Source of the DNA: Flavobacterium cauense R2A-7
GTDB taxonomy: Bacteria; Bacteroidota; Bacteroidia; Flavobacteriales; Flavobacteriaceae
Assembly (NCBI RefSeq): GCF_000498475.1
Contig: NZ_AVBI01000014.1
Location: 62,001-126,000, forward strand
DNA length: 64,000 nucleotides
Direction: 5' to 3'
Shown here piece by piece: positions 25,744-33,239 of the stretch. A program made the translations under genes and the position numbers. Every line of letters begins with the position of its first letter. The stretch's first letter is position 1. The notes under the pieces are model-generated. The model had not been told where the DNA came from, did no database searches, and saw only the letters and a list, made by a program, of their open reading frames with translations.

Positions 25744-25807
25744 ATTCAAGTTCATTTGAATTAACCCTTTATTTATATTTTATGCACTGTAAACCTACTC
25801 TTTTTAA

Positions 25808-27760
25808 CTATAATTGTTCTGAAACAATACTACCTATAATACAAGCATTTTTATCTAAAATTTCAAAGTCCATGGTTGACCAGTAATCAATTATAACAGA
25901 TGTCTTAATCAGTATTAATGCATCTTTTTCGTCAAGTTTTGCTATCCCGTCTTCTTGATTTGACCAATAATCAGGTCTTTCATCAAATTTCTTTTTTGCT
26001 TCATCATCATCAATTTCTTTCACATCTATATATAAATGCTGTTGCTCCCAATTATCATTTGTCTTGTATTTTAATACTATTGTGCTTTTCAAATCACAGA
26101 CAAGTATTTTATTTCTGAAATTGCTATTAGAATGTTTAAAAACAGAAATATTATCATATTTTCCAGCAAATTCAGATTTTAAAAACTTGTCTTCAATATT
26201 GCTTTCAGTTTTTGGAACAAAAAGAGGATTGTTTACAAATGCGTTTTTATCATATCTGTATCCATAAGGGATTAAAATTAATGAAGGAATGAAACCCCTA
26301 TTTTTAAGTTCAGAGATTGAATCATCTAAAATTTTTACTAATTCTTTATTGTGAAGAGTAGTGACTTCTGATTCAGCAATATAATTAAAAAATAAATCGT
26401 TTTCCCATCTCGCAATTCTACTTCCCATGTCATTCATTCCATATATTTCTTGATAGTTTTTCCCATCAATAAACATCATTTTTGCTCTTTCGAAGAATAA
26501 ATGTTGTCCAATATTTTTTAGTTTTATTGTATCATCACTTATTAATTTTGAGGCATTAAAAAAATCGAATAAATTTCTTATAAATTTGGTTGATTTCCAT
26601 GTTTCCGCGACACTTTCTTTAAATGAATTTATTTTTTCAAGACTCAGTTTAGTGCCTGCAATTTCATTCTCAATTTGACTTTTGTTAACTCTTTTAAGCA
26701 AAGCAATTTTTGAAATGAGTTCTCCTGCTTTTTTATTTAATTCTTCCTCATTCTTAACGTTGAGTATCTCTTTCCATTTATCAATATTTGCTACTAAATG
26801 ACTTTGAAAGTGTTTTAAACGGTCTAATAAGAATTCAGAATCTTGAATTTCTGTTTTAGAATATTTATTTGGATTTACTGAAAAAACATTTCCTCTAATT
26901 TGTTCAATGAGAAAGCCTAAAACCAGCCAGTCTGAAGGCATTGGAGGAGAATAAACTTTACCTGACCTTCTTTCAGTGTAATCCCAATCTTCCCATCCCA
27001 TATATCTACTCCCGTATAACTGGTTACTTCTGAAGAATAAAATATCACTTAAAGATTCTTCAGGGTCATAATAGTAAATTTTTATTTCTGATATAAATTT
27101 TAATGTCGTGGATGCATCTATTTTACCTGTATTAAATAAGAAAAATATCCAGTATTTAATACCTGTCAATAAATGACGTCTATAATTTGAAGGCTGGATT
27201 CTAATATTATATTCTTGTTCTATTTTCTCCTTCTTGACTATCTCTATATGAGGATTGTAAAAAAGTTGGTTCCTTAAACCAAATGTATTGCGTTCATCAC
27301 TAATCTGCTCAATCTCTTCAATTGCAAATTTGAATTGAGTAAAATCTGTATTCTTAACCATGTAATATAGAAGTTTGCTAAAACTTTTATATGTAGAATA
27401 GTAGAAATCATTTAATACAACTAATTTTTGTAAGTCATCAGAATGCTTTCTTTCATGAAATGATATGTTGTACCATATTATTTCTTTTAATGTCATTGAG
27501 CAATTTCTTGAAAATCTCAAATACAGTTTCTCTAATGAGTTGTTTTTTGCGAACTCACTATGCGTGATGTAGTAAGTTATGTTTGGAAAGTCAATATATT
27601 CATTGAATTGTTTTAATGATTCATTTTTTATACTCAGGCTTAAAACCTTTCTAATAAATGTATTTATTACTTGTACACTCTCAATGTTGTTTTTCTCTAT
27701 TGATTTATACAGTGAGCTGTAAATGTTAGAATAAATACCTTCAGTTAATTTTAATGACAT
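25808..27760 (-). CDS. Unrecognised 650-aa protein of the SEFIR operon
   Basis: A 650-aa cytoplasmic-looking protein with no signal peptide. Its ATG overlaps the upstream stop as TAATG, so translation is coupled to the membrane protein. The N-terminal 330 residues are helical with frequent aromatic residues; near residue 260 lies a Trp/Tyr-rich stretch (YMGWEDWDYTERRSG). The C-terminal 200 residues have alternating strands (FIPSLILIPYGYRYDKN, QHLYIDVKEIDDDEAKK, DALILIKTSVIIDYW). I find no ATPase, nuclease or known sensor motif. It is probably the large core or sensor component of the operon. Confidence 0.7.
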   Translation of the reverse strand: MSLKLTEGIYSNIYSSLYKSIEKNNIESVQVINTFIRKVLSLSIKNESLKQFNEYIDFPNITYYITHSEFAKNNSLEKLYLRFSRNCSMTLKEIIWYNISFHERKHSDDLQKLVVLNDFYYSTYKSFSKLLYYMVKNTDFTQFKFAIEEIEQISDERNTFGLRNQLFYNPHIEIVKKEKIEQEYNIRIQPSNYRRHLLTGIKYWIFFLFNTGKIDASTTLKFISEIKIYYYDPEESLSDILFFRSNQLYGSRYMGWEDWDYTERRSGKVYSPPMPSDWLVLGFLIEQIRGNVFSVNPNKYSKTEIQDSEFLLDRLKHFQSHLVANIDKWKEILNVKNEEELNKKAGELISKIALLKRVNKSQIENEIAGTKLSLEKINSFKESVAETWKSTKFIRNLFDFFNASKLISDDTIKLKNIGQHLFFERAKMMFIDGKNYQEIYGMNDMGSRIARWENDLFFNYIAESEVTTLHNKELVKILDDSISELKNRGFIPSLILIPYGYRYDKNAFVNNPLFVPKTESNIEDKFLKSEFAGKYDNISVFKHSNSNFRNKILVCDLKSTIVLKYKTNDNWEQQHLYIDVKEIDDDEAKKKFDERPDYWSNQEDGIAKLDEKDALILIKTSVIIDYWSTMDFEILDKNACIIGSIVSEQL

Positions 27761-28863
27761 TATAATTGATATTTAATTTCTATTTCATACAATTCATAAT
27801 AGGCATCTAAGATGTCTTCTAAGTCTTTGTGATTGCCATTTGAAGAATATTCGTCAATCTTTTCATCAAAAAAAGTTCTTGCTAAATTGTTGTTTTCACT
27901 TTCTTTATTTCTTACTTTTTTCAATGTAAAACATTTTTTCAATTTATTTTTTGATTTTTCATCAAGGTCTATTATCGATTCATGAGGGCTGGTTGTTATA
28001 TCTCCAATGAATAATTCTTTGTATGATAAATCTTTTGTTTTACTGTTTTTTACAATTTTAGCGATTCCTTCTATATCTATATCATATACAACTTTCCTTT
28101 CTACTTCTTTTGGTTGTTGTTTGTCATCATAATAGCCAACATCTACTTTTGTTGAATTTGAGATGTTAAAATTGTTCCAGAAATCATATTTTTTTAATCC
28201 TATGCTTTGTAAAGTATCATTGAAAATCTGTTTGCTTGTTTTCTCCAATAAATGAAGCTTAAGATGTTTATAGGCTTCACTTGTTAATTCCCTTCGAAAT
28301 AATTTTTTTATTTCATTTTTGTTTGAAAATTTAATGATTGTTGCAAAAAGGGAACCTATTACAAAAAGAACCACAATAGCGAGATATGTTCCAGTTAAAA
28401 CTAATCTCACGAATAAAAACTCATTTAAATGGTCTCTTAAAGTGGATAGTATTATAAAAAAACCAATAACAGAAAGAATAAAGTAGATGATAGGGTATAG
28501 ATAAGACTTTTTAAATAATAATCTATAAGCAAAAGGCTCTTTAACAGCTAAATTGTTTATCATAAATCCAACAACTACTAATGTAATACTTATGATAGTA
28601 GCAATGTTACTGGCTCTTTGGTCTACTAATATTTTTGCTGTCTCATATTTTATTTCAAGAATATTTAAGAAATTAATGTTTAACAACCCTGAAATTATAT
28701 ATATAGATAAAACTGTAAGAATTACAATCCACCAATTTTTACTTTCTACTATCAACTCTGAAAATCTGAAACATAAATTTTTCCAACGAGATTTGTATAA
28801 CTCATTGTAGTTTTTTTTGATTTCTGAATGTGTTCTGTTTCTTAGCCAACTTTTCTTGAACAT
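27760..28863 (-). CDS. Four-TM membrane protein, first gene of the SEFIR operon
   Basis: A 367-aa protein from ATG 28863; a TTG 27 bases upstream overlaps a TATTTTTG promoter-like box and is rejected. Four hydrophobic segments lie at about residues 44-61, 87-105, 122-141 and 151-178, followed by a soluble 190-residue C-terminal domain facing the cytoplasm in a two-hairpin topology. I know no family name. It is coupled by TAATG to the 650-aa gene. In defence operons, small multi-TM proteins often act as membrane-disrupting effectors or as anchors for the sensor; either is possible here. Confidence 0.7.
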   Translation of the reverse strand: MFKKSWLRNRTHSEIKKNYNELYKSRWKNLCFRFSELIVESKNWWIVILTVLSIYIISGLLNINFLNILEIKYETAKILVDQRASNIATIISITLVVVGFMINNLAVKEPFAYRLLFKKSYLYPIIYFILSVIGFFIILSTLRDHLNEFLFVRLVLTGTYLAIVVLFVIGSLFATIIKFSNKNEIKKLFRRELTSEAYKHLKLHLLEKTSKQIFNDTLQSIGLKKYDFWNNFNISNSTKVDVGYYDDKQQPKEVERKVVYDIDIEGIAKIVKNSKTKDLSYKELFIGDITTSPHESIIDLDEKSKNKLKKCFTLKKVRNKESENNNLARTFFDEKIDEYSSNGNHKDLEDILDAYYELYEIEIKYQL

Positions 28864-28887
28864 GTCTTTATAAACTATTAGTTCAAA

Positions 28888-28895
28888 CAAAAATA
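28888..28895 (-). promoter_or_regulatory. Possible -7 element of the SEFIR operon
   Basis: On the minus strand TATTTTTG fits the TAnnTTTG -7 consensus, 25 bases upstream of ATG 28863. No TTTG is seen at the -33 position, so this is a weak call. Confidence 0.35.
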
Positions 28896-28990
28896 GGGAA
28901 TTTTACTACTTATGGTTTTTGATGTCAGTTACTTTTTTTTTAAAAAAATTACATGATTGATTTGTACACGTAGGCTTCCCTCTCAAAACA

Positions 28991-29027
28991 CCCACCCCCT
29001 CACTAAGTCAATCCAAAGCCCCCACCC
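28991..29027. repeat. C-rich mirror repeat, possible G-quadruplex on the minus strand
   Basis: CCCACCCCC at 28991-28999 is mirrored by CCCCCACCC at 29019-29027, 19 bases apart. The complementary strand therefore has four runs of three or more G. In an otherwise AT-rich element this stands out. It lies in the 277-bp gap between the divergent SEFIR operon and the radC-side genes; the rest of that gap shows no other clear signal. Confidence 0.6.
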
Positions 29028-29140
29028 ATACTAAGCAATGATAAAATTATACCAGCAGGAAAAAGATATGTGTATTTAAACATCTTTTCAGTTCTATAAC
29101 AAAGTCATTGCATTTATTTCTAACTCAAAAATTAAATAGT

Positions 29141-29545
29141 ATGGTAAGAATTGTAAACTATCAAAAAAGAATGTCAGAGAACAGTAAGGAGTTTTTTGTT
29201 CTCGAAATCCAGTCAGGGATAACAATGGTTAAATCCAAAGAAACTGGCAAATTCTATGCAACAGCCAATAAGGCTACTATTTCATCAACATTTGATGAAG
29301 TTGCTTGTAAGGCTTTAATTGGAACTGAAATGCCGGGAACAATTGCAAAAGTAGCTTGTGAACCTTATGAGTATGTCATTAAAGACACTGGCGAAGTAAT
29401 CACACTTCATCACAGATTTGAATATGTTGATGAAGTTGAAGCAGCAACTCCAGCAGTTGAAAAATCAGAATTTACAGTTGAGGAATTAGTAGGTAATATT
29501 CCATTGAGAAACAGCTTCTCATCAAATGGAGTACTTCAACACTAA
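29141..29545 (+). CDS. Small element protein of unknown function
   Basis: A 134-aa protein from ATG 29141; an ATG 33 bases earlier adds a non-conserved-looking tail and is less likely. The sequence is soluble, with beta-type stretches (KEFFVLEIQSGITMVKS, then EYVIKDTGEVITLHHRFEYV). I do not know the family, but short proteins of this kind commonly precede radC in Bacteroidota mobile elements. A strong terminator follows 21 nt after the stop. Confidence 0.6.
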   Translation: MVRIVNYQKRMSENSKEFFVLEIQSGITMVKSKETGKFYATANKATISSTFDEVACKALIGTEMPGTIAKVACEPYEYVIKDTGEVITLHHRFEYVDEVEAATPAVEKSEFTVEELVGNIPLRNSFSSNGVLQH

Positions 29546-29566
29546 TTCAATTGTTTAATCAGTAAT

Positions 29567-29616
29567 GTTCTGAATAATTGTTCATGTAAAAATGAATGAT
29601 TGTTCAGAACTTTTTT
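29567..29616 (+). terminator. Long hairpin with T run before radC
   Basis: A 19-bp stem (29567-29585 with 29592-29610, three G-U pairs) with a 6-nt loop is followed by TTTTTT. The hairpin ends 6 nt before the radC ATG at 29622, so it terminates the upstream gene or acts as an attenuator for radC. An ATG inside the second stem arm (29592) is therefore unlikely to be the start. Confidence 0.82.
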
Positions 29617-29621
29617 ATATC

Positions 29622-30062
29622 ATGGAAAATACACTTGCAGAAATACAGGTTAGTTACAATACAAATAGTAGGGTAAAACCAATAATTACAAGCAGTCATG
29701 CTGCTTATGAACTATTACAAGCTTCTTGGACTGCTGGTACAATGGAACTACAGGAAGAATTTAAGGTGCTTCTCTTAAATAGAGCTAACAATGTTTTAGG
29801 AATTTACAACATGTCAAGAGGTGGAGGTGGAGCAACTGTCGTAGATGTTAAACTACTCTTTGCAGTGGCTTTGAAATGCAATGCAACTTCAATTATCATC
29901 AGCCATAATCATCCAAGTGGTAAACTTGAACCAAGTTCTACAGATAAAGAGATAACTAAGAAAATCAAAAGTGCATCAGAGTTTTTAGAAGTGAAGCTAC
30001 TTGACCACATAATTGTAACAAAAAATGGATATTACAGTTTCGCAGATAATGGGATTTGTTAA
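29622..30062 (+). CDS. radC: RadC-like JAB/MPN-domain protein
   Basis: A 146-aa protein of the RadC family, made only of the JAMM/MPN domain. The metal-binding motif is intact: the upstream Glu in LQEEFKVLLLNRAN, then SHNHPSGKLEPSSTD. RadC genes are frequent in Bacteroidota and proteobacterial mobile elements; the biochemical role is still unsettled and is thought to lie in DNA processing. Full-length chromosomal RadC is longer with an N-terminal helix-hairpin-helix part that is missing here, as is usual for the mobile-element type. Confidence 0.87.
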   Translation: MENTLAEIQVSYNTNSRVKPIITSSHAAYELLQASWTAGTMELQEEFKVLLLNRANNVLGIYNMSRGGGGATVVDVKLLFAVALKCNATSIIISHNHPSGKLEPSSTDKEITKKIKSASEFLEVKLLDHIIVTKNGYYSFADNGIC

Positions 30063-30183
30063 CTTATATGTATTTGTTCTCCTGGTCTAATACAGCCAAA
30101 TTGCTATTCATTTTAAAACTTGTGAAATGTTCATATTATTATTAATAGCGATTTCTTAATTTTATCACACAAGATAACTCTTT

Positions 30184-30768
30184 ATGATTCCTAAAAAGTT
30201 TAATGACTATCCCATTGAGTACCAACAGGCATATTTCAAGAGAATACTCTTCTTGGAATATCCTTTTACAATTGATGATATAACAGACTACGAGAAGAAT
30301 ATTGATTTCAAGCTACTCTCAGACAATCACAACATTAATTGGGATTCAGAGATTTTGGAGAAGTTTAAAGATAATTGGGATTGGGAAGTATTACAGAACA
30401 ATCCCTTTGTTAAAGCTTATTACAATCTATATCTATTAGCGCCTGAAAACGAATCAGTTTCAAAAGTTGCCTGTAAATGTGATTTGCAATTAGGATTCTG
30501 CAATAAGAAACGTATCTGTTATACTGAATATGACAGAGAAGCTATCAAAAACATTAAAAGGGAATGGGAACACAAAAAGTATAGAACATTTATTGGCTAT
30601 GCAATTGAAGATGGATATATCAATACTGATAATCTGAATATTTTCTTGATTAATGATGTAGTCTTTTCATTCTCGAACATTGCTGACCATGAGGATGGCT
30701 TTTACCAGCAAAAAGAAAACCTGAATTCTTTAAATGAGGGGATTGATAAAGATGAAATACCTTTTTAG
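30184..30768 (+). CDS. Unknown element protein with a Cys cluster
   Basis: A 194-aa acidic protein, ATG start. It has a Trp-rich segment INWDSEILEKFKDNWDWEVL followed by NNPFV, a short motif found in many mobile-element proteins of unknown role. A Cys cluster (C-x-C-x6-C-x5-C at about residues 99-113) could bind zinc. No signal peptide or membrane segment. The stop overlaps, tail to tail, the stop of the XRE gene on the other strand. Confidence 0.6.
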   Translation: MIPKKFNDYPIEYQQAYFKRILFLEYPFTIDDITDYEKNIDFKLLSDNHNINWDSEILEKFKDNWDWEVLQNNPFVKAYYNLYLLAPENESVSKVACKCDLQLGFCNKKRICYTEYDREAIKNIKREWEHKKYRTFIGYAIEDGYINTDNLNIFLINDVVFSFSNIADHEDGFYQQKENLNSLNEGIDKDEIPF

Positions 30769-30986
30769 AATCTGAATAATTCCATAAGTTCAACTTCAAG
30801 TCCTTTACTAACCTTATCTAAAGTAGTTAAAGTTAGATTTACTCTTCCAGCTTCAATTCTTGACATATTACTTTTCTCATAGTTGCATTTAGCAGCCAAG
30901 TCTTGTTGGGACAGATTCTTTTCTGTCCTTATTTCCTTGATGCGTTTGCCCACTTTTTTGTGAACTGTATTGTCGAATTTTAGCAA
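30765..30986 (-). CDS. XRE-family transcriptional regulator
   Basis: A 73-aa single-domain HTH_3 protein: GKRIKEIRTEKNLSQQDLA, then NMSRIEAGRVNLTLTTLDKVSKGL. The second and third helices carry the DNA-recognition pattern. Such small Cro/CI-like proteins normally repress a divergent promoter. Here the divergent gene is the TPR gene at 31077, with about 90 bp between, so it may control the TPR-lipoprotein unit, or the palindrome at 16102. Confidence 0.88.
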   Translation of the reverse strand: MLKFDNTVHKKVGKRIKEIRTEKNLSQQDLAAKCNYEKSNMSRIEAGRVNLTLTTLDKVSKGLEVELMELFRF

Positions 30987-31023
30987 TTTTTAGTTGTTGT
31001 TTATGACAACTCAAAATTTGTGT

Positions 31024-31031
31024 TATTTTTG
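31024..31031 (+). promoter_or_regulatory. -7 element of the TPR gene promoter
   Basis: TATTTTTG matches TAnnTTTG; TTG at 30997-30999 lies 24 bp upstream as a possible -33 element. A start site near 31038 leaves about 40 bases before ATG 31077. The promoter is divergent to the XRE gene and could be its operator region. Confidence 0.4.
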
Positions 31032-31076
31032 CTTAGTTGGTTATCATGTGAGATAACTATAAATCAATCTATTATT

Positions 31077-31724
31077 ATGAAAAAAAGTATCTATTTACTC
31101 TTACTTCTATTATATGCTTTCAATATGTATTCTCAACAAAAAGATGAAAATCATACAAAAGGTCTCAGATTCCTTATTGAAGGAAACTATAAAGAAGCGA
31201 TAAGTCAATTTACATTGTCAATTGCTAAAAATCCAAAAGACTCAGAATCTTATGAATTAAGAGGAAATGCTTATATGGGAATAAATGATATTTCAAAAGC
31301 AATGACTGATTTAGCAAAAGCAATTCAAATCAATAAGAATAATATAAATGCATACAAAACACGTGGAATCTTAAAGATGAACCTGCAAGATTATAGGGGA
31401 GCTATATTGGATTTCGATGTTGTTGTCAAAGACCATCAAAAAACTCTTAAAAGTGATGTGTTTGGGGATGTATTAAAAGACTTGAATGCTGAAGCATATG
31501 CATATAGAGCTTTGTGCAAATTAAAACTGGATGATAGTCAAGGAGCTATGCAAGATGCTGAAGAAGCAATCAAATATAAACCCTATGAAGGAATAGCTTA
31601 TTATGTCAGAGGATTCTATAGATTAAATTCGGGAAATAAAAATGAAGGCTGTATGGATTTAAGTAAAGCAGGAGAATTGGGCTATCAAGAGGCGTATCAA
31701 CTTATTCAGAAATACTGTAATTAA
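31077..31724 (+). CDS. Secreted TPR-repeat protein
   Basis: A 215-aa protein from ATG 31077, which gives a good signal peptide (MKKSIYLLLLLLYAFNMYSQ). Residues 25-205 hold four TPR-type repeats, e.g. EGNYKEAISQFTLSIAKNP, NDISKAMTDLAKAIQINK and DDSQGAMQDAEEAIKYKP. TPR domains bind partner proteins; location is periplasmic or outer membrane. It is 10 nt before the lipoprotein gene and looks co-transcribed with it. Its value to the element is unknown. Confidence 0.8.
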   Translation: MKKSIYLLLLLLYAFNMYSQQKDENHTKGLRFLIEGNYKEAISQFTLSIAKNPKDSESYELRGNAYMGINDISKAMTDLAKAIQINKNNINAYKTRGILKMNLQDYRGAILDFDVVVKDHQKTLKSDVFGDVLKDLNAEAYAYRALCKLKLDDSQGAMQDAEEAIKYKPYEGIAYYVRGFYRLNSGNKNEGCMDLSKAGELGYQEAYQLIQKYCN

Positions 31725-31734
31725 AATTAATATT

Positions 31735-32589
31735 ATGAGAAACTTATTCAAGACAATTTTTCTACTGTTTACATTAATTATGCTTAATGGCTGTAGTTCA
31801 AATGATGAAAGTAGTAATTCAAACCTTAGTGTAGAAGAACAGGCATTATTAGGGACTTGGAAATATGTTGCCTATGGTCATGTCAATTCAAATGGAACAG
31901 AAACTGTTTCAGCAGTAAACAGTCAATGTTTAAATACTCATATTTTTACCTCTGATAGAAATATTAACTACAGAAGTTATTCTTCATGTTCAGAATATTA
32001 TGAAGAAGATGGAACATGGACTTTAGTAAATGGATTACTTACACGCACATTTCCTCAAACAGTAACTGTTATTCAAAAGGACAACATTACATTCATTAAT
32101 CCTGATAAGATAAAACTCTTTGAAGTTGGAAACACAACAGATTTCGTTATTTATGAAAGAGAAGGTAGTACAATAGTAGATACAAGCTACAAGATTGAAC
32201 TAACTGGAAACTATCAAACAGATTGGTGTGATGCAACTGGTAATACATCAAAAGTAACATTTGAATTTTTGCAGGATGGTAATGTTGTTGCAACCCAAAA
32301 TGCACAAAGCAACATTGAACAAGCTTTAACAGTAAGTAGGGATTTAACAGGTAATGTAATTGGTATTAAACTCAAACTTACAGACTACAATCCAAGTAAT
32401 TTAAATTCAGGTCTTGGTGAGGGATTTGATAGTTTGCATTTAAAAGTTACAGGGAATCAAACTCAAGATGTGCTAATTGATACTAACCCTAATGCATGGT
32501 TAGTTAATTGTGCTGATATTTGTTATGAGATTAATTTACTATTCAACACAAGTACAGAGCAATTAACAGTTAATAGTTCGTGGCATTAA
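31735..32589 (+). CDS. Lipocalin-like lipoprotein
   Basis: A 284-aa lipoprotein with signal LFTLIMLNGCSSND (lipobox LNGC). Residues about 40-140 resemble the lipocalin-like domain of Bacteroidota lipoproteins (LGTWKYVAYGHVNSNG, then EEDGTWTLVNGLL). The second half is beta-rich with no name I recognise. It is cotranscribed with the TPR gene. It is probably on the outer membrane surface or its inner face; role unknown. Confidence 0.72.
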   Translation: MRNLFKTIFLLFTLIMLNGCSSNDESSNSNLSVEEQALLGTWKYVAYGHVNSNGTETVSAVNSQCLNTHIFTSDRNINYRSYSSCSEYYEEDGTWTLVNGLLTRTFPQTVTVIQKDNITFINPDKIKLFEVGNTTDFVIYEREGSTIVDTSYKIELTGNYQTDWCDATGNTSKVTFEFLQDGNVVATQNAQSNIEQALTVSRDLTGNVIGIKLKLTDYNPSNLNSGLGEGFDSLHLKVTGNQTQDVLIDTNPNAWLVNCADICYEINLLFNTSTEQLTVNSSWH

Positions 32590-32609
32590 TATCTTTAATT
32601 ATAATTTCA

Positions 32610-32635
32610 AACCACCTTTTTGAGGTGGTTTTTTT
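32610..32635 (+). terminator. Intrinsic terminator after the lipoprotein gene
   Basis: AACCACCT and AGGTGGTT form a perfect 8-bp stem with a 5-nt loop and a following T run. The ATG of the next gene is only 5 nt after it. Confidence 0.82.
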
Positions 32636-32640
32636 ATTCT

Positions 32641-33030
32641 ATGAAAAAGAAGCTGCAAGTTCTTGAAAAGTTCAAGATTGGAGAACAGTACTATCTTAAT
32701 GAATTTAATGTTGAGTGGTTAGGGGAGATAGACTGTTATCTTGGTTTAAATTTTCAAGTTTATAAATATCTTGAAAAAGATGTTAAAGTAGAAGGGATTT
32801 TTCTATTCTATAATTGTGATATTCTTAGTTTAATTATCACTTTAAAAAGTGCATCAAAAGATGATGAAATTGCAAATAGTGAAGTCAAGAAAACAAGAAG
32901 GAATATTTTCTTCAAATGTTTTTTATATGATAATATGACTTATACTGTTTACAGTTGTAAAAAAAGCTTAGTATTGTCTGGGTTGGATTTAATAATTGGG
33001 TCAAACATAGGTCAAACATTCTTAATTTAA
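32641..33030 (+). CDS. Small unknown protein at the right end of the element
   Basis: A 129-aa protein from ATG 32641 (MKKKLQVLEKFKIGEQYYLNE); the region before is a terminator. Soluble, mixed alpha/beta, no recognised motif. The last dozen codons are formed by the 26-bp arm-type repeat at 32995-33020, so the C-terminus (about IGSNIGQTFLI) is dictated by a DNA site. The absence of a promoter after the terminator makes expression doubtful. It may be a real gene or a decayed remnant. Confidence 0.5.
   Translation: MKKKLQVLEKFKIGEQYYLNEFNVEWLGEIDCYLGLNFQVYKYLEKDVKVEGIFLFYNCDILSLIITLKSASKDDEIANSEVKKTRRNIFFKCFLYDNMTYTVYSCKKSLVLSGLDLIIGSNIGQTFLI
32995..33020. repeat. Right copy of 26-bp repeat, candidate integrase arm site
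   Basis: Identical to 14633-14658, same orientation, again with two tandem 11-mers beginning GGTCAAACAT. It lies 99 bp inside attR and overlaps the end of the last coding frame. Two copies of AAGTTAACA at 33042-33050 and 33103-33111 lie between it and attR and may be further protein sites. Confidence 0.7.
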
Positions 33031-33119
33031 AGTGATAATAAAAGTTAACAAGTGAAAAGTGAAATCTTTGAAATCCCTTTATTTATAAGCATTTGTTAAA
33101 ATAAGTTAACATACTTACT

Positions 33120-33166
33120 TTGACTGGCAGTCAAGAGGTCGTGGGTTCGAGCCCCATCTTCTCCAC
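33120..33166 (+). repeat. attR: 47-bp tRNA-Ala fragment
   Basis: Exact copy of 14541-14587: anticodon arm, variable region, T arm and acceptor 3' strand of tRNA-Ala, without D arm or 5' acceptor strand. It cannot make a tRNA. It ends CTCCAC followed by AAAA, showing that the original chromosomal tRNA gene did not encode the full CCA. Confidence 0.93.
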
Positions 33167-33170
33167 AAAA

Positions 33171-33207
33171 AAAACCGCAACTTTTTTAAGCTGCGGTTTT
33201 TGTTTTT
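33171..33207. terminator. Original tRNA-Ala / tolC bidirectional terminator
   Basis: AAAACCGCA and TGCGGTTTT form a stem around a 12-nt loop, with T runs in both reading directions. It originally ended tRNA-Ala from the left and still ends the TolC operon from the right. Confidence 0.8.
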
Positions 33208-33239
33208 TAGGGTGTACGATTTTGTACGGTGATTTTGTT

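Larger units (their letters stand above)
14588..33166. mobile_element. Integrated element in tRNA-Ala, about 18.6 kb, carrying Hachiman and a SEFIR/TIR operon
   Basis: The segment is bounded by 47-bp direct repeats of the tRNA-Ala 3' end and has 26-bp repeats just inside both ends. It is visibly more AT-rich than the flanking pigment and export operons. It carries a tyrosine recombinase, an excisionase-like HTH gene, a possible replication initiator, a Sak4-like ATPase, a DUF3871-like gene, radC and an XRE regulator, with defence-type cargo between. No relaxase, coupling protein, T4SS, capsid, portal or terminase gene is seen. It is therefore best called an integrative island, either mobilised in trans or satellite-like. 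Without excision it splits no host protein gene and leaves tRNA-Ala intact. Confidence 0.92.

Noticed and set aside
33120..33166. A second tRNA-Ala gene
   Set aside because: Only the 3' half is present (no D arm, no 5' acceptor strand); it is the attR duplication.
14588..33166. Conjugative transposon or prophage
   Set aside because: No relaxase, coupling protein, tra genes, capsid, portal or terminase could be found, so neither label is supported.
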